64,000 bases of DNA from Haloprofundus halophilus. GTDB taxonomy: Archaea > Halobacteriota > Halobacteria > Halobacteriales > Haloferacaceae. Where the stretch lies: contig NZ_QQRR01000002.1 in NCBI RefSeq assembly GCF_003439925.1, positions 930,001 to 994,000 of the forward strand, in the 5' to 3' direction. Shown piece by piece: positions 1 through 9,307 of the stretch (position 1 is the stretch's first letter; each line of letters begins with the position of its first letter). Below the pieces are notes generated by a model, which made no database searches, had not been told where the DNA came from, and saw only the letters and a program-made list of their open reading frames with translations. Made by a program: the position numbers and the translations under genes.

Positions 1-390
1 CATCTTCACGAGGTCGTTGTTGACGTTGAACTTGTTCTCGCCTTGGACCTGCTGTTTCACCAGTTCGATGGTGAACGGGCTGGCGACGACGGGCGCGTCG
101 TAGCGGTGGGCCAGTTTCGAGATGGCGCCGATGTGGTCGAGGTGGCCGTGCGTCGGCACGATGGCCTGCACGTCTCCTTCGAGGTCGCTCATCACGCGGT
201 CGTCCGGGATGGCCCCCATGTCGATGAGGTCCAGGCTGTGCATCTTCTCGGTCTCGACGTTGTCGTGGATGAGAACCTGCGAGAGGTTCAGACCCATGTC
301 GAAGACGACGACGTCGTTACCGGCGCGGACGGCAGTCATCTGCCGACCGACTTCTTCGTAGCCGCCGATGGTTGCGATTTCGATTTCCAT
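1..390 (-). CDS. rnj: Ribonuclease J, N-terminal part (cut by window edge)
   Basis: This is the first 130 residues of an archaeal RNase J, a beta-CASP metallo-beta-lactamase with 5'-3' exonuclease activity that acts in RNA decay and processing. The visible part starts [18 protein letters not shown] and contains the metal-binding motif HGHLDHIG at about residues 80-87, which supplies the zinc ligands of the lactamase fold. The [10 protein letters not shown] opening is typical of the archaeal RNase J group. The gene runs off the left edge, so the beta-CASP domain and C-terminus are not seen. A TATA-like element on the same strand near 605-615 would give a leader of roughly 190 nt. Family assignment is firm; the exact activity (exo versus endo) is known only from relatives. 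Confidence 0.93.
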   Translation of the reverse strand, partial: MEIEIATIGGYEEVGRQMTAVRAGNDVVVFDMGLNLSQVLIHDNVETEKMHSLDLIDMGAIPDDRVMSDLEGDVQAIVPTHGHLDHIGAISKLAHRYDAPVVASPFTIELVKQQVQGENKFNVNNDLVKM

Positions 391-769
391 GGTTTATCAG
401 AGCATTGAAACGCCACGTCCTGTGGCTGCGGTTGCTCACGCAAATCCGAGGGCGTCAGGGGGCCACCGGCCCCGGCGTCTTGCAGCGCGTCGGTCGCTGG
501 TCCCCGCGTGTGGTCGCGTCCGACCCGATGTCGCGCACGGCACCGCCGCGCGTCGCGTCCACACTTACCCGCGGGCTGTTGGTACTTGTGGGCTACACGC
601 CGGGGTATTAAAAACTACGTGGGTTAGTCGGCCGAGACCGAAACGGCTCGAATCGGACGGCACGGCCGGTGGAGACGGTCGTCGACCGCCGTCGCTCACG
701 AGACGACGACACTCGTCTCGTCCACAACGACAACGCCTTTATCACCCCCCTCGCAACGATGGTGACGCA
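391..769. other. Divergent intergenic region rnj/priS
   Basis: I see no convincing gene here. On the minus strand an AT-rich element (revcomp GTTTTTAATACC, about 605-616) is the likely rnj promoter. On the plus strand CCTTTATCAC at about 736-745 sits some 27 nt before the priS ATG, so priS is probably leaderless. The rest is GC-rich and could be the long rnj 5' leader. Confidence 0.5.
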
Positions 770-1927
770 ATGAACCGTCGGACACGAGAGTACCTCCGGG
801 GCCGCTTCGGCGACTACTACCGGAGCGCGGACCTCACGCTGCCGCCGGCGGCCGAGCGGCGCGAGTGGGGTCACATCCCCTGGACCGCCGGCGGCACGAC
901 GATGGTCCGCCACCAGTCGCTGCTCGACGTCGGCGACCTGGGCGGCTTCCTCGCCCGCGAGTCGCCGCGGCACGTCTACTTCTCGGCGGCGCGCTACGCC
1001 GACCCCGGAGCCAACGAGATGGACGAGAAGGAGTGGCAGGGTGCGGACCTCGTGTTCGACCTCGACGCCGACCACCTGCCGGGCGTCGACCCCGACGCCG
1101 CGAGCTACGCGGAGATGCTCGCGGAGTGCAAGGAGGCGCTGCTTCGCCTCCTGTCGTTTCTCGAGGACGACTTCGCGTTCTCGGAGCTGGAGATCGTCTT
1201 CTCGGGCGGTCGCGGCTACCACGTCCACGTCCGCGACGAGTCGGTGCGCGAACTCGACAGCGAGGCACGGCGCGAGATTGTCGACTACGTGCGCGCCATC
1301 GACCTCGACTTCGACGGCCTCGTCACGACGCGCAGCGAGCGCGGGACGACCCGCCGCGTCCTCCGGACCGAAGGCGGGTGGGGGAAGCGAACCCACACGG
1401 CGCTGCTGTCGTTCGTCGAGGAGCTCCAGTCGATGGACGACGCGGACGCGAGCGAGCGCCTCCAGGAGTTCGACGGCATCGGCGAGGGACGCGCGAAGAC
1501 GATTATCGGGGCGCTGCGGCGCAACCCCGACGCGATTCGAGCGGGCAACGTCGAGGCCGGCGGCCCCGGTCTCCGCCTGCTCGTCGAGACGGTCGCCGAG
1601 CGAGTCGTCGCCGACCAGACCGCCCCCATCGACGAACCGGTGACGACCGACGTGCGACGGCTCATCCGACTCCCCGGGAGCCTCCACGGCGGGTCGTCGC
1701 TCGTCGTGACGCGACTCGACCGCGAGCAGGTCGAAGGGTTCGAACCCCTCCGAGACGCCGTTCCCGACCGGTTCGCGCGGCGAGATATCGCGGTCGAACT
1801 GGACGAACCGGCAGTCGTCGAGTTCGGCGGGGAAACGACTAAGCTATCAGCGGGAGAGAATACAGTGACGGAGAGCGTCGGCGTCTTCCTGATGACGCGC
1901 GGGGCGGCGGAGAAAGCCAGAGAATGA
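770..1927 (+). CDS. priS: DNA primase small (catalytic) subunit PriS
   Basis: PriS is the catalytic subunit of the archaeal/eukaryal-type primase and works with PriL to make primers at the replication fork. The 385-aa product has the catalytic aspartates in FDLDAD (D97, D99) and the SGGRGYHVH motif at about 145-153, both hallmarks of the family. The ATG at 770 is chosen because a TATA element lies about 27 nt upstream and the N-terminal sequence [17 protein letters not shown] matches the expected start; the frame stays open further upstream but that part lacks family features. Around residues 225-245 (near [14 protein letters not shown]) the chain resembles a helix-hairpin-helix. The stop overlaps the next gene (GINS) by 4 nt, so the two are probably translated together. 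Confidence 0.96.
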   Translation: MNRRTREYLRGRFGDYYRSADLTLPPAAERREWGHIPWTAGGTTMVRHQSLLDVGDLGGFLARESPRHVYFSAARYADPGANEMDEKEWQGADLVFDLDADHLPGVDPDAASYAEMLAECKEALLRLLSFLEDDFAFSELEIVFSGGRGYHVHVRDESVRELDSEARREIVDYVRAIDLDFDGLVTTRSERGTTRRVLRTEGGWGKRTHTALLSFVEELQSMDDADASERLQEFDGIGEGRAKTIIGALRRNPDAIRAGNVEAGGPGLRLLVETVAERVVADQTAPIDEPVTTDVRRLIRLPGSLHGGSSLVVTRLDREQVEGFEPLRDAVPDRFARRDIAVELDEPAVVEFGGETTKLSAGENTVTESVGVFLMTRGAAEKARE

Positions 1928-2862
1928 ACTTAGACGAACTCAGAACGGTCCAGTCGAAAGAGCGCCGAAAGGACGGCCTCCAGCAGCTTCGCGACAGTTT
2001 CTACGCCGACGTCGCCGAGTACATCGCCGACCTGAAGGCCGAACGAAAGCGCGTCGCCGACGCCACCGACGACCCGTTTTCGTCGCCCGAAGTCGGCCGC
2101 CTCACCGACGAGATAGAGACGGCCGAGGAAGTCGTCGAAGCGGTGTACGAACGCCGCGTCGGCAAGGTGGTCAAACTCGCCAGCTTCGCCGCCGCCGATA
2201 TGCCCGTCGACGAAGACGGCTTCACGAACGAGGAGCGGGCGCTGTTCGACGACCTCGTCGCGCGCATCGACCGGAACAAGTCGACCGTCCTCGACATCCT
2301 CTCGGGCAGACGGAGTCCGCGCGCCGAACCCGACCCGGGTCGCGACGAGACGCCGGAGGCCGGTCCGTCGAGCGCCGGCACCGGTCCCGTCGCGGACGCG
2401 ACGCCGGACGTCGTCTCCGACGCGCGCGAGTCCCGGTCGGGGCCGTCCGGCGACGGCGACGGTGACGCTCTCGCGGACGCGATGGGCGGTAGCGATGGGT
2501 CGGCGGCCGATGCGGCTACCGGCACGTCGCCGTCGTCTCCCGACCCGCCGACGGCCGACGCGGAGACGACGGCGACCCGAACCGAGTCGGAGACGACTGT
2601 CGACGACTCCCCGCAGTCGGTTCCGCCGGACACGCCGGACCCGGAGGTCGGGGGCGAGTCCGCTGCGGAGGGAACTGCGGACGCCGATACCGAGACGGAC
2701 GCGGACGTCGAGCGCACGACGGTCCGCATCACCCAGAACGTCGGCTCCATCTTCGGCGTCGACGAGCGCGAGTACGACCTCGCCGCCGAGGACGTGGTGA
2801 CGCTGCCGACGGCGAACGCCGAGCCGCTTTTGGCCCGCGACGCCGCCGAGCGGTTGGACTGA
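1924..2862 (+). CDS. GINS family DNA replication factor (Gins51-like)
   Basis: The 312-aa product is the haloarchaeal GINS protein, a component of the CMG-like helicase complex with MCM and Cdc45/RecJ. Residues 1-120 form the helical GINS A domain (start [19 protein letters not shown]). A low-complexity acidic Ser/Thr/Asp linker follows at about 130-260, and the last 50 residues, beginning near [14 protein letters not shown], form the small beta-rich B domain. The order A then B fits the Gins51 (Gins15) type. The ATG overlaps the priS stop (ATGA), and this priS-gins pairing is common in haloarchaea. The long acidic linker is a halophilic feature. The low pairwise similarity of GINS proteins means the call rests on order, context and the C-terminal motif together. 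Confidence 0.88.
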   Translation: MNLDELRTVQSKERRKDGLQQLRDSFYADVAEYIADLKAERKRVADATDDPFSSPEVGRLTDEIETAEEVVEAVYERRVGKVVKLASFAAADMPVDEDGFTNEERALFDDLVARIDRNKSTVLDILSGRRSPRAEPDPGRDETPEAGPSSAGTGPVADATPDVVSDARESRSGPSGDGDGDALADAMGGSDGSAADAATGTSPSSPDPPTADAETTATRTESETTVDDSPQSVPPDTPDPEVGGESAAEGTADADTETDADVERTTVRITQNVGSIFGVDEREYDLAAEDVVTLPTANAEPLLARDAAERLD

Positions 2863-2928
2863 ATCGAGCGAGCGAACCGACGCGACCGAAGTCACAAACG
2901 GTTTTTACGCGGACTCCGAGAACCGACC

Positions 2929-3387
2929 ATGCTCTCAGTCGGCGACGACGCCCCCGACTTCGAACTGCCCGACCAGCGCGGCGAGACGGTTTCGCTCTCC
3001 GATTTCTCGGGCGACCGAGTGGTGCTCTACTTCTACCCGCGGGCGGACACCCCCGGGTGCACGACCGAGGCCTGCGGCTTCCGCGACAGCATCGAGCGGT
3101 TCGAGGAGCGCGACATCCACGTCCTCGGCGTCAGCGACGACCCGGTGGGCGACCTGAAGTCGTTCGCCGAGGAGTACGACCTCCCGTTCGAACTGCTCTC
3201 CGACGAGTCCGGAGAGGTCGCCGCCGCCTACGACTCCTACGGCGAGAAGAACATGTTCGGCAACACCTTCGACGGCGTGTTCCGGAACACGTACGTCGTC
3301 GGTCCGGACGGAACCATCGAGCGAGCGTACGAAGGCGTCTCCCCCGAAGGCCACGCCGAGGCCATCCTCGACGACATCGACGCGTAG
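2929..3387 (+). CDS. bcp: Peroxiredoxin, Bcp/PrxQ type
   Basis: A 152-aa thiol peroxidase that reduces hydrogen peroxide and organic hydroperoxides in the cytoplasm. The peroxidatic cysteine is C44 in TPGCTTEACGFRD, with C49 five residues later as the resolving cysteine, the arrangement typical of alpha-type PrxQ/Bcp proteins. The thioredoxin fold is recognisable from FELPDQRGETVSLSDFSG onward, and YFYPRADTPGC is the family signature. The length is normal. The gene stands alone between the replication pair and a convergent transporter gene. TTTTTACG at about 2900-2907 is a plausible TATA element some 27 nt before the ATG. Confidence 0.95.
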   Translation: MLSVGDDAPDFELPDQRGETVSLSDFSGDRVVLYFYPRADTPGCTTEACGFRDSIERFEERDIHVLGVSDDPVGDLKSFAEEYDLPFELLSDESGEVAAAYDSYGEKNMFGNTFDGVFRNTYVVGPDGTIERAYEGVSPEGHAEAILDDIDA

Positions 3388-3409
3388 CGCTCGCGCCGAC
3401 TTCGCAACG

Positions 3410-4354
3410 TCAGCGGAACAGGCCGACGACGGACCGGAGGCTCGCGCGTAGCTTCGGCAGTTCCGCGGTCAGCGTCTCGTACTTCACCAGCGCGAATCCG
3501 ACGAAGACGAGCAGGAAGCCGCCGACGGTCATCGCCGTGATTTGCTCGTTCAACAGCGACCACCCCAGAAACGTCGCCACCACGGGGACGACGTAGGCGA
3601 CGAGGTTCGCCTGAAACGGACCCTGTCGGTCGAGCAGGTCGAAGTAGATGGAGTACGCGAGCGCACTGGCGAACACGCCGAGAAACAGCAGTGCGAGAAC
3701 GGTTCGGGGCGTAAACGACACCGGGGGGACGCCCTCGGCGGCGAGACTGCCGGTGTGGATGACGATAGCGCCGAGCGCCATCGACCACGCGGTGACCGCG
3801 ACGCTCGGCGTCTGCGCGTCCGCCCGGCGGACGAGGACGCTCCCGAGCGAGACGGCGACGGCCGCACAGAAGACGATGGCGACGCCGAGCGCGTCGCCGG
3901 AGAGGTCGCCCGAGAGCAGCGACGGGTCCGGGCCGGCGACGACGACGACGCCGACGAGGCCGAGGAGGACGCCGACGTACCCCCGCGAGTCGAGGCCGAC
4001 GCCGCCGACCAGCAGCGCCGCGAACGCCGTCGTCAGAATCGGGTTGAGGCTGTAGACGATAGAGGCGATGCTCCCGGTCGTCTGCGTCTGCCCGACGAAC
4101 AGCAGCGCGTTGTTGGCGGCGACGATGAGAAACGCGCTGGCGGCGATGGCGGCGACGTCGCCGCGGGTCCGCGGTATCGGGTCGTCGAGGCGAGACGCGG
4201 CGTACCCGAGGAGCAACACCGCTGCGACGTCGAAACGGAGCGCGGCGAACAGCACCGGCGGGAGGTTCTCCAACCCGACTTCGATGGCGACGAACGACCC
4301 GCCCCACAGCGCCGACAGGAGAAAGAACAGCCCAACGTCTCGGTATCGGGACAC
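3410..4354 (-). CDS. EamA/DMT-superfamily transporter
   Basis: A membrane transporter of the drug/metabolite superfamily with two EamA repeats of five helices each; substrates vary and cannot be told from sequence. With the GTG at 4354 the protein is 314 aa and starts VSRYRDVGLFFLLSALWGGS, the usual first helix with its WGG motif. Ten hydrophobic segments can be counted, and the second half repeats the GSVLVRRADAQ-type loop. The frame is open upstream to an ATG at 4558, but that extension is basic, not membrane-like, and overlaps the promoter region, where the minus strand reads GTATTAAACAG near 4444-4454. The gene converges with bcp, leaving only 22 nt between stops. Confidence 0.85.
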   Translation of the reverse strand: MSRYRDVGLFFLLSALWGGSFVAIEVGLENLPPVLFAALRFDVAAVLLLGYAASRLDDPIPRTRGDVAAIAASAFLIVAANNALLFVGQTQTTGSIASIVYSLNPILTTAFAALLVGGVGLDSRGYVGVLLGLVGVVVVAGPDPSLLSGDLSGDALGVAIVFCAAVAVSLGSVLVRRADAQTPSVAVTAWSMALGAIVIHTGSLAAEGVPPVSFTPRTVLALLFLGVFASALAYSIYFDLLDRQGPFQANLVAYVVPVVATFLGWSLLNEQITAMTVGGFLLVFVGFALVKYETLTAELPKLRASLRSVVGLFR

Positions 4355-4742
4355 ACCGACCGTCGGCGACGGACGGAAAAGAGGCTGTCCGTCCGGGCGG
4401 GGGTCGCCGGTTTCGGGTTTCGGGGCGCTCTTCGAAGAGAAACTGTTTAATACGGCGGCTGGTTTCCTTCGGGTCGGACACGTCGTCGCTCGCCGCACCG
4501 TGGTTGCGACCGGTCGGCCCGCGGGGCCGAAGTCGTCACGGCGCGGAACGGTATCCACGAGGACGACCCCGTGAAATCGAGAGTGACATCGCTACCGAAA
4601 CACACCTCGTTTCCGGTGAAATAAACGGTTAACATGTTTTTCGTTCCCGAGTATGAGAGACGACGGAGGCCGACTCGGGAGAGAACGGTCGCAGCGAAAA
4701 AGGCGGTAGCGGCGCGTTCGAGGCGCTGTCTTCGCGAGCCGG

Positions 4743-7004
4743 TTACTGGAACGTTCGGCTCATCTCGTCGGTGTCGCGCTCGATCTCGGCGGTGCCGAAG
4801 CGCTTTTCGATCTCGTCGTAGCGCTCGCGCGTCTCCGAGGTCACGCTCGGACCGACCTGGTCGAGGGCGTCCTCGAAGTGGTCCATCGTGATGCGGACGT
4901 TGCCGACGGAGTCGTCGACCTCCTCGGGCTTGACGCTCAGGATGAACTCGCGGCTGGCGGCCATCGCCGCCTCGCGGGCGAGCGCTTCGAGGTCGGCGCC
5001 GACGTAACCGTCGGTACGGCGGGCGATTCTGTCGAGGTCCACGTCGTCGGCCAGCGGTTTGTGCTGGGTGTGGACCTCCAGAATCTTCCGGCGCGCCTCC
5101 TCGTCGGGCACCGGTACGTGGACGTGGCGGTCGAGTCGACCCGGGCGCAAGAGCGCCGAGTCGATGAGGTCCGGCCGGTTCGTCGTCGCGATGACGACCA
5201 CGTCTTCGAGCGCTTCGAGGCCGTCCAACTCGGTCAGCAGTTGGGAGACGACGCGCTCGGAGACGCCCGAGTCACCGCTGTTTCGGCCGCGCTCGGTCGC
5301 GATGGCGTCTATCTCGTCGAAGAACACCACCGTCGGCGCGTTCTCGCGGGCCTTGCTGAACACCTCGCGGACGCCCTTCTCGGACTCGCCGACGAACTTG
5401 TTCAGCAGTTCCGGCCCCTTCACCGAGATGAAGTTCGACTCGGCTTCGTTGGCGACGGCTTTCGCCAGGAGCGTCTTGCCCGTTCCGGGCGGGCCGTAGA
5501 GGAGGACGCCCTTCGCGGCGGCCATGTCCATCGTCTTGAACACGCCGGGGTACTCCAGCGGCCACTGGATGGTCTCGCGGAGCCGTTCCTTGGTGTCTTC
5601 GAGACCGCCGACGTCCTCCCACGTCACGTCGGGCACCTCGACGAACACCTCGCGGAGCGCGGAGGGCTCGATTCCCTTCAGCGCCTCGCGGAAGTCGTTC
5701 TCGGTCACCTGTAGCGACTGGAGCACGTCGGCGTCTATCTCCTCGGCGTCGAGGTCCAACTGCGGGCGGATGCGCCGCAGCGCGGTCATCGCCGACTCCT
5801 TCGCCAGCGATTCGAGGTCCGCGCCGACGAAGCCGTGGGTGTTGTCGGCGTACACGTCGAGTTCCACGTCGTCGGCCAGCGGCATGTTCCGCGTGTGGAC
5901 CTGCAGAATCTCCTTGCGACCGTCGCGGTCCGGGACGCCGATCTCGATCTCGCGGTCGAAGCGTCCGCCGCGGCGCAGCGCCGGGTCGATGGCGTCGACG
6001 CGGTTCGTCGCGCCGATGACGACGACCTGACCGCGCTCCTCGAGACCGTCCATCAGCGAGAGCAGCTGCGCCACCACGCGGCGCTCCACGTCGCCGCCCG
6101 CCTCCTCGCGTTTGGCGGCGATGGAGTCGAGTTCGTCCATGAAGATGATGGCGGGCGCGTCCTCGGTCGCCTCCTCGAACACGTCGCGCAGTTGCTCTTC
6201 GGACTCGCCGTAGTACTTCGACATTATCTCCGGGCCGGAGATGGTGTGGAACTCGGCGTCTATCTCGTTGGCGACGGCTTTGGCGATGAGCGTCTTACCC
6301 GTTCCGGGCGGCCCGTGCAGGAGGACGCCCTTCGGCGGTTCGATGCCGAGGCGCTTGAACAGCTCCGGGTGGCGCATCGGCAGCTCGATCATCTCGCGGA
6401 CCTGTTCGAGTTCGTTCTCGAGGCCGCCGATGTCCTCGTAGGTCACGTCCGGGCCGGTGCCGGAGTCGCCGCTCGCACCCTCGCGAATCTGCTCGGCGGG
6501 CTTCTCGCTGATCTCGACGGTCGTCGAGTCGTTGATGACGACCGTCCCCGACGGCTGGGTCGACGCGATCTTCAGCGGAACGGCCTGGCTCTGGTTCGAC
6601 ATGAAGCCGAAGCCGAGCGGGAGGCGGACCGTCTGGCCCTTGGTGACGGGCTGGCCGCCGAGTTCGCGGCGGATGAGCGCGTCGATGTTCCCGCGGATGC
6701 CGAGCCGCTGGGGGAGCGCGACTGTGACCCGCTTCGCGGGCTTGACGTCCGCTTTCTCGACGGTCACGCGGTCGTCGATGCCGACGTTCGCCTGCTGGCG
6801 GAGTCGGCCGTCGATGCGGATGACGCCCGATCCGCGGTCCTCCGGGTAGCCCGGCCAGACGCGCGCGATGGCCGCGCTCTCCTGGCCTTCGATGCGGATG
6901 AAGTCGCCGCCTTCGAGCCCCATCTCCTCGGCTACCTGCTTGTCGATGGCCGCCAGTCCGCGACCGGCGTCTTTCTGTTTCAGTGGTTTGACTGTGAGCT
7001 TCAT
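4743..7004 (-). CDS. cdc48: CDC48/VAT family AAA ATPase
   Basis: A 753-aa hexameric AAA unfoldase, the archaeal counterpart of p97/Cdc48, which extracts and unfolds proteins and can feed the proteasome. Residues 1-180 form the N domain (double-psi beta barrel plus second subdomain). D1 has Walker A GPPGTGKT at 231-238 and Walker [10 protein letters not shown] near 286-294. D2 has Walker A at 504-511 and Walker [10 protein letters not shown] near 561-569. Arginine-finger regions ([18 protein letters not shown]) follow each. The C-terminal tail ends DEMSRTFQ and lacks the eukaryotic HbYX-like tyrosine end. The ATG overlaps the stop of the upstream DUF7127 gene by 4 nt, so the two share one transcript and are probably translationally coupled. 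Confidence 0.97.
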   Translation of the reverse strand: MKLTVKPLKQKDAGRGLAAIDKQVAEEMGLEGGDFIRIEGQESAAIARVWPGYPEDRGSGVIRIDGRLRQQANVGIDDRVTVEKADVKPAKRVTVALPQRLGIRGNIDALIRRELGGQPVTKGQTVRLPLGFGFMSNQSQAVPLKIASTQPSGTVVINDSTTVEISEKPAEQIREGASGDSGTGPDVTYEDIGGLENELEQVREMIELPMRHPELFKRLGIEPPKGVLLHGPPGTGKTLIAKAVANEIDAEFHTISGPEIMSKYYGESEEQLRDVFEEATEDAPAIIFMDELDSIAAKREEAGGDVERRVVAQLLSLMDGLEERGQVVVIGATNRVDAIDPALRRGGRFDREIEIGVPDRDGRKEILQVHTRNMPLADDVELDVYADNTHGFVGADLESLAKESAMTALRRIRPQLDLDAEEIDADVLQSLQVTENDFREALKGIEPSALREVFVEVPDVTWEDVGGLEDTKERLRETIQWPLEYPGVFKTMDMAAAKGVLLYGPPGTGKTLLAKAVANEAESNFISVKGPELLNKFVGESEKGVREVFSKARENAPTVVFFDEIDAIATERGRNSGDSGVSERVVSQLLTELDGLEALEDVVVIATTNRPDLIDSALLRPGRLDRHVHVPVPDEEARRKILEVHTQHKPLADDVDLDRIARRTDGYVGADLEALAREAAMAASREFILSVKPEEVDDSVGNVRITMDHFEDALDQVGPSVTSETRERYDEIEKRFGTAEIERDTDEMSRTFQ

Positions 7005-7252
7005 TTGGACACCGTGATAGTCAGTACACCGTTGTTGGTCTCAACTGTTGCGTCGGTCCCGGGCAGTTCGAACTCGAACTCGGTTTCGGACACCCGGTCG
7101 CCGTGGTCGACGACCACGATGGCCGTCGTCCCGACGACGTCTACGTCCACGGCGTCGTCGGCGACGCCGAGTTCCGCAGCGATGACCCAACTGTCGTCGT
7201 ACTCGTATCGGCGGATGAACCGCTCGCCGCCGGCTGATTGTTGAACACTCAT
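7001..7252 (-). CDS. DUF7127 / Hsp20-like small protein coupled to cdc48
   Basis: An 83-aa protein, [20 protein letters not shown] at the N-terminus, rich in short beta strands and ending in LTITVSK. The strand pattern and a final I-x-V-like tail resemble a minimal alpha-crystallin (Hsp20) fold, and I believe this is the haloarchaeal DUF7127 family, but I cannot verify the number by search. It is the first gene of a two-gene unit: its stop overlaps the cdc48 start (ATGA). The coupling suggests a small chaperone or adaptor for CDC48; this is inference. A promoter with TATA GTTTAAATA at 7287-7295 and a perfect dyad near the start of transcription precede it. Confidence 0.85.
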   Translation of the reverse strand: MSVQQSAGGERFIRRYEYDDSWVIAAELGVADDAVDVDVVGTTAIVVVDHGDRVSETEFEFELPGTDATVETNNGVLTITVSK

Positions 7253-7261
7253 TGGGTGATT

Positions 7262-7295
7262 CCTAACCCCAAGTTAGGCACGCAGGTATTTAAAC
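7262..7295 (-). promoter_or_regulatory. Promoter and dyad operator of the DUF7127-cdc48 unit
   Basis: The minus-strand TATA box GTTTAAATA lies at 7287-7295. An inverted repeat CCTAAC-N5-GTTAGG at 7262-7278 would overlap the start of transcription, expected near 7265, only about 12 nt from the ATG at 7252. A further half-site-like CCTAA lies upstream of the TATA at 7305-7309. Such a placement fits a repressor site. The protein that binds it is unknown. Confidence 0.55.
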
Positions 7296-7457
7296 ATTTC
7301 TTCGCCTAATCGCAGTACACCGGCCGATTTGGCCAACTGCGGTGGAATTGTGGTTCACACGAGAGTAGTCGGTGTGAGTCACTCCGAACGGCGCGGAGAT
7401 ACCGGGGCGACCCGACGCACGGATGCGTTTATCACGAGCGCCACGAAAACACATCAC

Positions 7458-8243
7458 ATGAACACGTGTACGCACCACGGACGCGAGACCGCCTACCGCG
7501 TCTCCGGCGGAGACGCCGGCGACTCCGAGAACGCGGGGCTGCTCTGTATCCACGGCAGCGGCGGCTCACACGGCGTCTGGAAGTCGCAGTCCAGACTCGC
7601 CGACGAGCGGCCGGTCACGGCGCTGGACCTGAGCGGGCACGGCGAGAGCGACGACGTCGACGCCGACGCCGGATACGAAGCGCTGTCGGCGTACGTCTCC
7701 GACGTCGCCGCCGTCGCCGACGAGACCGACTGCCGCGTGCTCGTCGGCAACTCGTTGGGCGGCGCGGTGGCGATGCTCGCCGTCCTCGACGGGGCGGTCG
7801 ACCCGGACGCGCTCGTTCTGACGGGGACGGGGGCGAAACTCGCCGTCCTCGACGACCTCCTGGTGTGGCTCGAAGAGGATTTCGACCGCGCCGTCGAGTT
7901 TCTACACGGCGAGGACCGCCTGTTCCACGACCCCGACGAGCGTTACCTCGACCTCTCTCGGGAGGCAATGCGCGAGGCCGGCCAGGAGGTCACCCACCGC
8001 GACTTCCTGAGTTGCCACACGTTCGACGTTCGGGACAAGTTGGGGAACATCGACGTGCCGACGCTGGCCGTCGTCGGCGAACACGACAAGCTGACGCCGC
8101 CGCGATACCACGAGTATCTCGCCGACGAGATTCCCGACGCCGAGATGGTCACCGTCGGCGACGCCGCGCATCTGGCGATGTTGGAGCAGCCCGAGGCGTT
8201 CAACGACGCGGTGTCGGCGTTTCTGGACGAGCGGGGAATCTAG
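7458..8243 (+). CDS. Alpha/beta hydrolase
   Basis: A 261-aa alpha/beta-hydrolase-fold enzyme. The oxyanion loop appears as IHGSGGSHGVWKSQ, the nucleophile elbow as GNSLGG (Ser at about residue 97), the acidic member in the VVGEHDKLTPP region and the catalytic His in GDAAHLAML near the C-terminus, so the triad is complete. The ATG at 7458 is chosen because GTTTATCAC at 7428-7436 is a good TATA box exactly one leaderless distance upstream; the frame is open further 5' but through non-coding-looking sequence. Substrate is not predictable: esterases, lactonases and C-C hydrolases share this pattern. A dispersed terminator-like element follows at 8302. Confidence 0.9.
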   Translation: MNTCTHHGRETAYRVSGGDAGDSENAGLLCIHGSGGSHGVWKSQSRLADERPVTALDLSGHGESDDVDADAGYEALSAYVSDVAAVADETDCRVLVGNSLGGAVAMLAVLDGAVDPDALVLTGTGAKLAVLDDLLVWLEEDFDRAVEFLHGEDRLFHDPDERYLDLSREAMREAGQEVTHRDFLSCHTFDVRDKLGNIDVPTLAVVGEHDKLTPPRYHEYLADEIPDAEMVTVGDAAHLAMLEQPEAFNDAVSAFLDERGI

Positions 8244-8301
8244 CCGGGGACGCCGTAAGCCGAACCCGCTCGTCGTACCGCGAGCGAGTGAAACGAGCGA
8301 A

Positions 8302-8374
8302 CGGCCTTTTTGGTCCAGATTTTCCAAGCGAGGGTGCCAAAGCGCACCCCACGGCAGTAAAAAAGGTGGGTCTA
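8302..8374. terminator. Dispersed haloarchaeal bidirectional terminator-like element, copy 1
   Basis: The stretch begins CGGCCTTTTTGGTCCAG, has a GC hairpin GGGTGC-CAAA-GCGCACCC-like centre, and ends AAAAAAGGTGGGTCTAG, so T-runs face both ways. On the minus strand it overlaps the panB stop codon (TAG followed by ACCCACCTTTTTT). The same architecture recurs at 41122-41198, also overlapping a minus-strand stop. It sits between convergent genes and probably ends both transcripts. Confidence 0.6.
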
Positions 8375-9181
8375 GTACAGCGAGTCCAACTCTTCCTCGA
8401 CGTGGCTGTGCTCCTCCGCTGGGAACTCGCCGTTCTGCACCGCCTCGCGGTACGACGAGATCGCCGACTCCATCTCGCTGCGAACGTCACCGAACTGCGT
8501 AGCGAACGGCGGCGTGTAGTCGCTCATCCCGAGCACGTCGTCGACGACGAGCACCTGCCCGTCGCAGTCCGCTCCCGCGCCGATGCCGATAGTCGGAATC
8601 TCCAGTTCCTCGGTGACGCGGGCGGCGAGATTCGACGGAATGTGTTCGAGGACGAGCGAGAACGCGCCCGCGTCCTCGTGTGCCCGGGCGAGTTCGAGAA
8701 TCTCCTTGGCCGCCTCCGGTGAGGTCCCCTGCCGGGCGTAGCCGACCGATTTGACCTGTTGCGGCGTCAGGCCGAGGTGCGCCATCACCGGGATACCCAA
8801 CTGCGCGAGTCGTTCGGTGAGTTCGACGGTGTGGGGGCCGCTCTCCAGTTTCACCGCGTCGGCGTCGGCCTCTTTCAGCATTCGGCCGCAGTTCTCGATT
8901 CCCGACGCCTCGTCGACGCCGAAGGAGAGAAACGGCATGTCGGCGACGACCAGCGCGTCCTCGACCGCGCGGGCGACCGCGCCCGTCCGACTCGCCACTT
9001 CGTCGACCGTCACCGGGAGCGTCGACTCGTAGCCGAGGGCCGTGTTCCCCATGCTGTCGCCCACGAGGAGGATATCGATACCCGCCTCGTCGGCGACTGC
9101 GGCCGTCGGCGCGTCGTACGCCGTCAACATGGTTATCGTCTCCTCGCCCCCCATCGCGCGGATGTCCCGAACCGTTGGCAT
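8372..9181 (-). CDS. panB: 3-methyl-2-oxobutanoate hydroxymethyltransferase
   Basis: PanB transfers a hydroxymethyl group from 5,10-methylene-THF (or a methanopterin-type donor) to 2-oxoisovalerate, giving ketopantoate, the first committed step toward pantothenate and CoA. The 269-aa protein starts MPTVRDIRAMGGEETITML and shows LTAYDAPTAAVADEAGIDILLVGDS, the characteristic N-terminal region; I quote only parts: LVGDSMGN and AHLGLTPQ are signature segments. Metal ligands D and E in VGDS and in KLESG are present. The ATG at 9181 gives the normal family length; upstream in-frame residues are not conserved-looking. The stop codon lies inside the terminator-like element at 8302-8374. Confidence 0.96.
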   Translation of the reverse strand: MPTVRDIRAMGGEETITMLTAYDAPTAAVADEAGIDILLVGDSMGNTALGYESTLPVTVDEVASRTGAVARAVEDALVVADMPFLSFGVDEASGIENCGRMLKEADADAVKLESGPHTVELTERLAQLGIPVMAHLGLTPQQVKSVGYARQGTSPEAAKEILELARAHEDAGAFSLVLEHIPSNLAARVTEELEIPTIGIGAGADCDGQVLVVDDVLGMSDYTPPFATQFGDVRSEMESAISSYREAVQNGEFPAEEHSHVEEELDSLY

Positions 9182-9307
9182 ACCCGCCGTTGGCGCTCCC
9201 GAAAGTAAATACGTACGCCTATCGGCGGAGCTGTCGAGGGAGACGCCGGAGCGGACGGGCGTGCGGCAAACCGGCACACATTAAGGTTCGCGTGCGAACG
9301 TTCGCGC

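Noticed and set aside
370..611. 79-aa frame between rnj and priS
   Set aside because: No family match by eye, no ribosome site, and it covers the presumed rnj leader.
4447..4635. Small minus-strand frame (62 aa) upstream of the EamA gene
   Set aside because: Overlaps the EamA promoter region, has no domain and no GC3 bias; it looks like chance.
5835..7244. 469-aa plus-strand frame antisense to cdc48
   Set aside because: Antisense to a certain gene; valine/arginine-rich shadow typical of GC3-biased DNA.
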